Positions 34,571 to 41,899 of a stretch of 64,000 bases of DNA are shown here, piece by piece. The stretch is from Catenovulum agarivorans YM01. GTDB taxonomy: Bacteria; Pseudomonadota; Gammaproteobacteria; Enterobacterales; Alteromonadaceae. The notes below the pieces were generated by a model. The model was not told the DNA's origin and did no database searches. It was given only the letters and a program-made list of their open reading frames with translations. Position 1 is the first letter of the stretch. Every line of letters starts with the position of its first letter. A program made the position numbers and the translations under genes. The stretch is taken from positions 62,001 through 126,000 of the forward strand of contig NZ_JH767528.1 of NCBI RefSeq assembly GCF_000281085.1, given 5' to 3'.

Positions 34571-35788
34571 CTAACTAAACCACAAAGCGACGTCTTCAAT
34601 AATTTTATTGCCAGTAAACTGCGGATGATCACGCAGTGATTTTTCTAAACCAAAATAAGCTTTGTCACCTGTAGGTAAAGCTTCGTATCCACCTATTACT
34701 TGGTAAATCCAAGTTTCGTGATCAAACTCCAGTTTATGTTCGACATGGTAATCAAGCGCAGATAAACGTGCACCTGTATCAATAATATGGCAGAAATAAT
34801 CCTCGACTGATTGGCGGATTTTGTTTTCTGCTAACGCAACTGCTTCACTTTGTTCCACTTTAACTGTTTGTGCCGCGGCTTGTGGTGTTTGGCTACGTAA
34901 ATGGAATATAGCTTTAATGCGGCCAACAATCTGAGCTAATTCAGCTTCGTGGTTGGCATTGCGCACATCCACAGCAGCAGGCTCAATAATCGCTTGTGCT
35001 TGGTTAAATACATTTGGCACTTGGCTGTGTTTAGCATAATTTTGTGGGCTGTAGTCTGGTTGTTGCTCTAAATGCAGCACAAAACCTTTGAGTAAACGGG
35101 TACGCCCTTGGAATTCGCGGAAGCGACCGAGCAATTCATTTAATCTTGCTTGCACTAAACTTAATTCTTGGGTTACCGCGGCAAAGTTAGATTGCAAAGT
35201 AACCACTAACAAACGGCGTAAATCACGGTTGCTGCCAGCTTCTTGTGCCAGTTTGTCAAAATGGAACATTTCTAGCTGGCTTAAAATATCCGTTACTTGT
35301 TGCTGCGCTAGTTGGTTTTCACGAATTTTCGCATCAATTGAAGCAACATAACCAAATTCTTTATGAATACGACTCCATAAGCCACGTACACCTTGTTTAA
35401 GTGAATCTATCATGGCGTAGGTTAACTCAGTTAAATCCGCCATATGTGATTCAGCTTCAGCGAATCTATGTTTATTACAGGCTTCTTTGTAATGTGCAAC
35501 CAAGGTTGTAACTTTAGCCAGCGCTGAACCTATATTGGCATCTACTTGGCGGTTGCGCTCATCACTTAAACCTTCTTCTAACAAAGCGCGGACGATACGG
35601 CGTAAACGTAAGTCAGATTCAATATCTGGTCGCCACAAAATACCTAAACTTTGTAAGTTATCTAAAACTTGTGGGCTATGCTGGCCTTCGTCAACTGCAC
35701 CTTTAACATAGGCTTGCATAATAATATCGCTATGCCGCGCCATAGCGCGTAGCAGTTTTTGCCCAGCTTGAGTAATATTATCCTTCAC
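34571..35788 (-). CDS. Kleisin-like subunit of an SMC complex (MksF/MukF-like)
   Basis: The 405-residue protein is helical. The N-terminus (about 1-95) looks like winged-helix repeats (DNLQSLGILWRPDIESDLRLRRIVRALLEEG reads as one, shown by D and L spacing). Helical bundle and coiled-coil segments follow (LSQLEMFHFDKL; ELSLVQARLNELLGRFREFQGRTR). It ends with a globular part (LDYHVEHKLEFDHETWIYQVI). Size, fold pattern and position fit the F (kleisin) subunit of MukBEF/MksBEF. It starts with GTG overlapping the E-like gene stop by 4 bases. Sequence similarity was not tested. Confidence 0.55.
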   Translation of the reverse strand: MKDNITQAGQKLLRAMARHSDIIMQAYVKGAVDEGQHSPQVLDNLQSLGILWRPDIESDLRLRRIVRALLEEGLSDERNRQVDANIGSALAKVTTLVAHYKEACNKHRFAEAESHMADLTELTYAMIDSLKQGVRGLWSRIHKEFGYVASIDAKIRENQLAQQQVTDILSQLEMFHFDKLAQEAGSNRDLRRLLVVTLQSNFAAVTQELSLVQARLNELLGRFREFQGRTRLLKGFVLHLEQQPDYSPQNYAKHSQVPNVFNQAQAIIEPAAVDVRNANHEAELAQIVGRIKAIFHLRSQTPQAAAQTVKVEQSEAVALAENKIRQSVEDYFCHIIDTGARLSALDYHVEHKLEFDHETWIYQVIGGYEALPTGDKAYFGLEKSLRDHPQFTGNKIIEDVALWFS

Positions 35789-36420
35789 AGTAATACACCT
35801 TGCTGCATGGCTGCTTCGGCTTGTTCAGTTAGTGATAAAGCTTCGGTTTCGTCAATAAAGCGGATCACTTCATACAAATATTCAAGTTTGCCGGTGGCGA
35901 TATAAATTTGTTTTTCGCTATTTGGTTTTACTAAATAACCAAGCTCACCTAAACGTTTAAATATTTGTTTAAGCTGGCCATCTGCGGTTTTACTGGTTGA
36001 ACCAAATAAAGTAAACGCAGATATTTTACCCAGTTGTTCAAGCAATGCTGGTGTGTCTTCAATTGTGCTTTGTAACTCGTTTAAACGAATGGCGCTGCCT
36101 TGCGCTAATGGCATATCTTGACCTGTGCTTTCTTGCACTAATAATAACCATTCAACCAGCGGCAATAAGTTGGCAGTAATTTCTTTAAACTGACGTTCAA
36201 GCACAGCACGCTCTTTATCAGCTAGCGACAAATAACTAGCAAAAAATACTTCGCCATCAGCCGCTTTGGTTAAAGTGCGGTTTAAAATATTTAACTGAGT
36301 TTCGATTTGCTGCGCTGTTTGTGGCTGCTGCAAAAAGTTAAACATATCTTCATTGCTAATACGGCAAACAAATCCACCAGACAATAAGGTTTCTAACACT
36401 TGGCCTTGTTGAGTCATCAT
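35785..36420 (-). CDS. MksE/DUF4194-like KITE subunit of an SMC complex
   Basis: The 211-residue protein is predicted as helical N-terminus plus winged-helix units (ESTGQDMPLAQGSAIRLNEL; LKQIFKRLGELGYLVKPNSE, then a beta hairpin KQIYIATGKLEYLYEVIRF). This looks like MksE/MukE (KITE) proteins, which bridge kleisin and ATPase. It overlaps the SMC gene by 4 bases (ATGA) and the kleisin-like gene by 4 bases, so the three are translated as one unit. A role in chromosome packing or plasmid exclusion is inferred from the partners. Confidence 0.6.
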   Translation of the reverse strand: MMTQQGQVLETLLSGGFVCRISNEDMFNFLQQPQTAQQIETQLNILNRTLTKAADGEVFFASYLSLADKERAVLERQFKEITANLLPLVEWLLLVQESTGQDMPLAQGSAIRLNELQSTIEDTPALLEQLGKISAFTLFGSTSKTADGQLKQIFKRLGELGYLVKPNSEKQIYIATGKLEYLYEVIRFIDETEALSLTEQAEAAMQQGVLL

Positions 36421-39400
36421 GCGCTGGTTTCCTCTGTGGTTTTAACTGCCTGTTTAGCTTGTTGAATACGCTGTGATATTGGGCTAATGCGCGGTTGCAC
36501 TATTTGTAATTTACGCGTTTGTTTATCAATTAAATAGCGGTTGTCGAACAGCGATAAAATTTCTGATTCTGGATTCGGGAAAGCACCAACAATAGATATA
36601 TTGTTTTGCTCACAAGCTTTAAATATTTTTTGGATATTATTTAAGTGTAAGGTGCCAAGTTCATCGATTGGCCAATGGATGACCGTAGATGATTGACCAC
36701 GCAATAAACGGGTAAAGGCCAATAAGAACTTACATAAAATCAAATACGCCATACCATGGCTGGATGATTCGTTTAACTGCCTGTCGGTACGAATAACCAA
36801 GACGCTATTGCCTTCTTTGATGCGCAGTTCTATATCTAATAATTTGCTGATACCACCGGTTAACGCAGCTCGGCCTAAAATATCCAGTACACGGCGCATG
36901 CTGCCTGCATAATCGCTCGACGGCAATTGATGTGTGCCTTGCTCTAACCATTCTAAATACAATTGGTGGAATTGTTGTAGCTCAGGCCAAAATTCAAGTT
37001 CGCTGATTTTTGAACGAATAGTTACTGCTGAATCTGAAATGCCATCTAAATACAATTCGGCATCAACTTCTTTACTCAAACGTTTGCTTTGGCTGGCGAT
37101 GCGTTTGTCGATATCAGCCAATACTTGGTAATAACTGGTTAAGCCAGTACCGAATATTTTGCCTTGTTCACATAAACCTTGGTGTTTTTGTGGGACAAAT
37201 ACATTAATTAGCTCAGAGAGTTTTTCAACTAACTTAATATGATCAACTTGACGCAAACCTTTGCTGTCGGTGAACGTGCATTCTTCGCGTGATCTATCCC
37301 ACAATTCGGCTAAACCTGTGCCTGCTTGTGCCGCAATTAAACTGTCGAATTGACCCAATTTGTGTTTAACGTTTTGGTTAAGCTCTTCACGTTCGGCTAA
37401 CTGTTCACGGCTTTCATTTATGCGTTGTGCCAGATTAGCTTTTTCTTGTACTGGATCGCTCGGTGCAAGTTTTAGTTTAGTTAACTCACGTAAAACTTGT
37501 TGTAGTTCTTGCTCTAGTTGTTTGGCGTCACGCAAGGCTTGCTCAGAGTCGGTTTTAACCTCATTGAGTTTTTGTCTTTGTTGCTGATAGTTTTGTGTCG
37601 CTTGGTTTAAGCTGCGCTCAGTGCCAAGTTGCAACTGTTTGGCTTCAGCCAGCGCTTGTTGCCATTTAATTTTATGGCCGTTAAACACTGTTTGATACCA
37701 ATATTGATATTTATTAACTAGCTCTCTATTTTGCTCAACGTAACGAATATCTTTTTGCAGTTGTTGAATATCTTTTTTAACTTGGCCGATTTCATCAACA
37801 TCAACCCCACGTTGCGACAATTCGTTTTGCAGCCACAAATCACATTTTTGTTTATCTTGTTTAAAGTTGTTCTGCGCTTGCATTATACGCTGTTCAACTT
37901 GGCTGATACGGCTGGTTAAATCAGCTAATAATTGTTGCCAATGCGCTTTGTGTTCGAGCTCAGCTTCGGCGCGCTGTTCTTCAATTTCGTCGATACAAGC
38001 TTGTTTTTCATTGTGCAGTTTTAGCTGTGCTTGTTTGTTTTGTTCAAGCTGAGCTGTATAACGAGATTTACGCTCGTTTAAACTGTGTTGATATTGTTGA
38101 TGTAAATTGTCTTTATCCAGCTGGAAACGACGGCGCTGTTGGCTTTTATGCTCAACATCACTTTTTAGTTGGCTTAATTGACTCTCTAGCTGTTGCAGCT
38201 CGTTGCTGCACTCAGCTAAAGCTTGTTCTGCTTGTTCAACTTGAGCTTTGGCTTGTTTTACCGCATCGCTTGCTTGTGCTTGTTTGGCTTTTAATGCTTG
38301 TTCACTTTCAGCATATTCGGGAGTGTCTAAACTGAGTAAATCAAGCAACACACCAAATGCGTGTTCAGCGTTGTCACTATCATTTAAGCTGGCTAACTGA
38401 GGTTTTAAGTCGGTGCGGTTAAGTAATTCTGGGTGAATAATTTTGCCTAGGTTTTCTTCCCAACCAGCTTGTTCGCGGCGTAAAAACTCCAGCAGGGTGT
38501 TTTGTCCAGGGTAAAGTAGTTTTTCGATGGCTTCGGCCGCTTGTTGTTTTTGTTGCAAGCTTTTGTGCGCTGCATTGAGTGTTTCCACCGCTTTTTGGCG
38601 TTTTTGCTGCACAGAATTGCGTTTTTGCTCAACTTGTACCAGTTGGCTGCGGCTGTGATCTTCTTCGTTTACCGCTTCTTTAATTTGTGCGTCTAATAAA
38701 TCTAACTCACTTTGTTCATGTGCGGTAAATGCAACATGCTGCATTATGCTGTTAATTTCGGTGCGCTGATTGATTAGCTCATGCAAGTTGTCTTTAAATT
38801 CGCTTTCAATACGCGCCAGCTGATTTTGGTAATTTTGTTTAAGCTGTTGGAGCTGTTGCTGCTCTTGGCTTTTTTGCTCAGCAAGCTGTTCTTTTACTTC
38901 ATCTTTCTCAGCTCGATAAGCTTCAATTTCTTCGCCGTGCTGCTCAGTTATTTCAGCTAATCTTTTGTTGTAGGCCGATTCAATATCTGAGTGTTTGTCG
39001 GTTAATAGTTGATAACGCGAATTAAGTGTTTCGAGCTGGCTTTGCCACTGCGGTAACAAGGTTACTTTTTGTTGCAAGCTGTCGATATCTTTGTCTTGCC
39101 AGTCTAAATAATCACTTTCAACTTGTTCTAAATCCGTTTCGTATTGAGTAACATCTGCACGTGCACTCGACAAGGTTTGGTTGAGTTTGTCTTGTTGATA
39201 CGACCATTCACTATTGAGTTTTTTTAGCTCGATTTGGCTTTGGTTGAATTGATCTTCTAGCTCTATCAACTCTTTGCTTAGTTTGGATTGATCTAAACTA
39301 AAATGGCTTTTTAACTGGGCTAAACGTTTTTCAGTCAGTTGCAGTTGTTTGTGTTGTTGCTCTAGCTGCTCAAACTCAGGTTTTATTTGATTAAAACCTT

Positions 39401-40118
39401 GGATTAATTGGCATTCTCTTATCCAATCATCCACTTTAGTTATGTTGAGGCTGCTTTTTGGTGGGGTAACACCATCTTCTTCTAAAATTGCTGAAACCAT
39501 AGCTTTAATGGTTTCCATTTTGCCTTCTTTTGAATGCACAGCTTTGGCGAGTTTTTCAATATGGCGTAAATTGGCATCTGGCTCACACAAACAAAATTGA
39601 CGCGCATAAGCTAACAATTCTCGGCCATTACTACTTTGGTTTAGTTGACCGCGGTCGTTTTGAATTATCGCGCGGTATTGGCTGGTGTTTAATAGGCTAG
39701 TGGCATTAATGCCTTCACGTTTTAAGTTACGGCCTAATTCAACCATAGTCACAGGTTTGTAGTCGCCAGTTAATTGCGGCTGGAGGTAATCTTCTAAAAC
39801 AAAAGCTTTGTCGACTAACCTGTAGTTCACACCATTGCCTGATGAGGCTAAGACTGTTTGGCAAAACTGCCCATCACCACGGCTGTATTCGTAAATAATA
39901 AAACTCGATTCACGCGGCAAATACCATTTTTCAAAGCTGTCACGTGTTGCTGGAACTACGCGGCTTGGAAACTCGCCATAAAATACTGGAATAAGTCGTT
40001 GTAATGTTGTTTTACCCGATGCGTTGGTACCACATATATTGGTGTGGCCGTCTAGTTTTAGTTCTACCACGCCTGGTAAGTGGGTATCTATTAATACAAT
40101 GCGCTGTAAACTTGGCAT
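36417..40118 (-). CDS. SMC/MukB-like ATPase (DUF3584-like)
   Basis: The ATG at 40118 (AGGG upstream) gives 1233 residues; an in-frame TTG 15 bases earlier is less likely. Walker A is GTNASGKT at residues 30-37 (K36). Residues about 240-990 are two coiled-coil arms rich in Gln, Glu and Lys. The C-terminal head has a signature-like SSHGMAYL near 1117 and a Walker B/D-loop VIHWPIDELG near 1146. This head-arm-hinge-arm-head layout is SMC-like; the N-terminal sequence (RIVLIDTHLPG, NICGTNASGKTTLQRLIPVFYGE) and length match DUF3584. First gene of a B-E-F operon. Confidence 0.75.
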   Translation of the reverse strand: MPSLQRIVLIDTHLPGVVELKLDGHTNICGTNASGKTTLQRLIPVFYGEFPSRVVPATRDSFEKWYLPRESSFIIYEYSRGDGQFCQTVLASSGNGVNYRLVDKAFVLEDYLQPQLTGDYKPVTMVELGRNLKREGINATSLLNTSQYRAIIQNDRGQLNQSSNGRELLAYARQFCLCEPDANLRHIEKLAKAVHSKEGKMETIKAMVSAILEEDGVTPPKSSLNITKVDDWIRECQLIQGFNQIKPEFEQLEQQHKQLQLTEKRLAQLKSHFSLDQSKLSKELIELEDQFNQSQIELKKLNSEWSYQQDKLNQTLSSARADVTQYETDLEQVESDYLDWQDKDIDSLQQKVTLLPQWQSQLETLNSRYQLLTDKHSDIESAYNKRLAEITEQHGEEIEAYRAEKDEVKEQLAEQKSQEQQQLQQLKQNYQNQLARIESEFKDNLHELINQRTEINSIMQHVAFTAHEQSELDLLDAQIKEAVNEEDHSRSQLVQVEQKRNSVQQKRQKAVETLNAAHKSLQQKQQAAEAIEKLLYPGQNTLLEFLRREQAGWEENLGKIIHPELLNRTDLKPQLASLNDSDNAEHAFGVLLDLLSLDTPEYAESEQALKAKQAQASDAVKQAKAQVEQAEQALAECSNELQQLESQLSQLKSDVEHKSQQRRRFQLDKDNLHQQYQHSLNERKSRYTAQLEQNKQAQLKLHNEKQACIDEIEEQRAEAELEHKAHWQQLLADLTSRISQVEQRIMQAQNNFKQDKQKCDLWLQNELSQRGVDVDEIGQVKKDIQQLQKDIRYVEQNRELVNKYQYWYQTVFNGHKIKWQQALAEAKQLQLGTERSLNQATQNYQQQRQKLNEVKTDSEQALRDAKQLEQELQQVLRELTKLKLAPSDPVQEKANLAQRINESREQLAEREELNQNVKHKLGQFDSLIAAQAGTGLAELWDRSREECTFTDSKGLRQVDHIKLVEKLSELINVFVPQKHQGLCEQGKIFGTGLTSYYQVLADIDKRIASQSKRLSKEVDAELYLDGISDSAVTIRSKISELEFWPELQQFHQLYLEWLEQGTHQLPSSDYAGSMRRVLDILGRAALTGGISKLLDIELRIKEGNSVLVIRTDRQLNESSSHGMAYLILCKFLLAFTRLLRGQSSTVIHWPIDELGTLHLNNIQKIFKACEQNNISIVGAFPNPESEILSLFDNRYLIDKQTRKLQIVQPRISPISQRIQQAKQAVKTTEETSA

Positions 40119-40293
40119 ACAAACCCTTTGCAATTCTAAGTCTTTAATTTTTATCAGCCGAACATTATGCGTATTGTTGGCTTAAAGGCAATTGCCAAAA
40201 GTAGAATTATTCGGGTAGCATAGGCTCAATTGATCTAGCGTCATGTAATAGTTAATAAAATAAATTCGGTTAGTTGTTGAAAAGGTGGTTGTT

Positions 40294-40767
40294 GTGATAT
40301 TTATTGGTGCTGCATTTGCAGTTTTGTTGTTGGCGATTTTTTATTTTGCTACAAAAACAGAAGGTGTTCGCAAAGACTTAGTTGCATGCCAAACAAAACT
40401 CAACAATATCTCGAATGATAATAAAAGCCAAAGTGAAGTGATTGTTTTATTGGCTGAAGAATTTCAAAAAAATCAAGTTGATAAACTAGCACTGGTTAAA
40501 CAAACCCGTGGCGAATTGCTTGAAGTTAAAGTAGCTGAGGCCATTTTAGGCCATGGTACTTATATAGTGCAGGATATGGTTTACAAAAACTTGCCGGTTA
40601 AACAGGCGGTTGAGCGTAATTTAGGCCGCAGCAGTGACTTATCAGCAGAACAAGTGCACAACTTTTTTGTCGACCAATCACATACAATAAAACAAGCTTG
40701 GGCTGGCACACATGTTCGCCAATATATGCATTTATGCGCTCTATTACTTGAATTAGTTGATGGCTAA
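40294..40767 (+). CDS. Membrane-anchored coiled-coil hypothetical protein
   Basis: From the GTG at 40294 (AAGGTGG 6 bases upstream) the protein is 157 residues: one N-terminal membrane segment (IFIGAAFAVLLLAIFYFA), a short coiled coil, then a soluble domain (KVAEAILGHGTYIVQDMVYKNLP). The family is not recognised. It is divergent from the SMC operon, with about 175 bp between starts. Confidence 0.55.
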   Translation: MIFIGAAFAVLLLAIFYFATKTEGVRKDLVACQTKLNNISNDNKSQSEVIVLLAEEFQKNQVDKLALVKQTRGELLEVKVAEAILGHGTYIVQDMVYKNLPVKQAVERNLGRSSDLSAEQVHNFFVDQSHTIKQAWAGTHVRQYMHLCALLLELVDG

Positions 40768-40827
40768 CGAATAATTTTATAGCTGCTATACTTTTTTTAT
40801 CTTAGACAATTCTCCGGTGTATCAAAC

Positions 40828-41136
40828 ATGGGTGTTACCGAAACTGATTTACTCTTATACATAATTGGCATTTGTTTTTTCTTGTTGCCAATTGCGCTTG
40901 TGGCTGGTGACAAGCGAGCAATTGGTCAATCAAAAAATATGTGGCTGTTGGCTACTTTGTTTTTGTCGTGGTTAGGTTGGTTGGTTTATATTTCGACAGT
41001 GCAAGCCGAAGAAGAAAAGAAGAAAGAACAACAGCGCCGTGCTGAAAAAAAAGCTGCCGAAGAAAGCAAACGTCGCGCCGCAAAAATTCAACAACAAGCC
41101 GCTGCAGCCGCGCCGACCAAAACGAACAAAAAATAA
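40828..41136 (+). CDS. Small membrane protein, paralogue 1 (superinfection-immunity-like topology)
   Basis: The 102-residue protein has two membrane helices (LLLYIIGICFFLLPIALVAG; NMWLLATLFLSWLGWLVYIS) and a lysine-, glutamate- and alanine-rich tail (EEEKKKEQQRRAEKK). Its second helix with the preceding GQSKN resembles that of the gene at 41216 (GQEKNLWLLVMSILSWFGLFVY), so the two are paralogues. The pattern K-N-x-W-L-L...L-S-W-x-G is loosely like the Imm_superinfect family. No function is assigned. Confidence 0.55.
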   Translation: MGVTETDLLLYIIGICFFLLPIALVAGDKRAIGQSKNMWLLATLFLSWLGWLVYISTVQAEEEKKKEQQRRAEKKAAEESKRRAAKIQQQAAAAAPTKTNKK

Positions 41137-41215
41137 TCATCAAGTTACTAATACTCTAGCCGATAGACTATATATCCAAGTAGTTCGGGTATGCAAGTTG
41201 AGGCTGGAGTAGTTT

Positions 41216-41446
41216 ATGAGCGATGTACAACTGTTAAGCGCAATGCTTTATTTGGTTGGATATTTATATCCGATATTTTTTGTTTTAACTAACAACAACA
41301 CTAAAGGCCAAGAGAAAAATTTGTGGTTGTTGGTGATGTCTATTCTGAGCTGGTTTGGTTTATTTGTATATGTGATGACTGTGCCTGGTGTTCTGAGTAA
41401 ATATACTCAGCGTTATTTTCCTGCTTATTTGTACCGTAAACCTTAG
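41216..41446 (+). CDS. Small membrane protein, paralogue 2
   Basis: The 76-residue protein has two membrane helices; the second (NLWLLVMSILSWFGLFVYVM) matches the gene at 40828, but the charged tail is missing and replaced by KYTQRYFPAYLYRK. GGAG lies about 10 bases before the ATG. It stands 79 bp after its paralogue and is probably a tandem duplication. Confidence 0.5.
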   Translation: MSDVQLLSAMLYLVGYLYPIFFVLTNNNTKGQEKNLWLLVMSILSWFGLFVYVMTVPGVLSKYTQRYFPAYLYRKP

Positions 41447-41451
41447 ATAGT

Positions 41452-41685
41452 TTAGTTGCGCAAGACAATATCAGGATCACTGTCTATATCACCTTCTTCA
41501 TTCAACGTTATGATGTCGTCATCACGCATCAATACTGCGAGTTTTCCTTTGTCTGTTTGGCGAATAAACTGCAATTGATATCCGTATTGGAACAAAGAGT
41601 TAGCTGAAAATTTTTGTGCCATAGATAAATGCTCCCACCACTGATTAGGATCAAGTACCAGTTTCCTTTCGTATTTTTGTGTCAT
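41452..41685 (-). CDS. Hypothetical small soluble protein
   Basis: The start at 41685 (MTQKYERKLVLDPNQWWEH) gives 77 residues; the frame can be extended 7 codons. It has an acidic tail (EEGDIDSDPDIVL), with no signal peptide or membrane helix. The family is not recognised. It is convergent with paralogue 2, ending 5 bases after it. Confidence 0.5.
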   Translation of the reverse strand: MTQKYERKLVLDPNQWWEHLSMAQKFSANSLFQYGYQLQFIRQTDKGKLAVLMRDDDIITLNEEGDIDSDPDIVLRN

Positions 41686-41841
41686 ACCACTTACCAAAAA
41701 CAACAAATTATTAACTCTAGTAATAGTAATCTAATTTTCAGCATATTAAACAGCTTTGATGTTAAAAAATGCTGAGAATCTAACAAAAGTGCTATTGTGC
41801 TAAATGGAAAAAGAATTATTCTCAAGCTTGCTGTATAAATT

Positions 41842-41881
41842 GTGATGGTATAACATACTGCACAAAATGTTATATCGTAAC
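41842..41881. promoter_or_regulatory. Two Zur-box-like sites upstream of the ZnuD-like gene
   Basis: GTGATGGTATAACATACT (41842-41859) matches a gammaproteobacterial Zur-type palindrome, GTTATGTTATAACATAAC (as recalled), at 14 of 18 positions. AAAATGTTATATCGTAAC (41864-41881) matches at 13 of 18. They are tandem and end 18 bp before the start codon. This fits zinc repression of the receptor. Confidence 0.55.
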
Positions 41882-41899
41882 AAATTTATCAGGGTTAGC

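Noticed and set aside
37360-38335. Several open frames opposite the SMC gene
   Set aside because: They are antisense shadows of Gln/Leu/Glu-rich coiled-coil codons; no ribosome-binding sites or recognisable domains.
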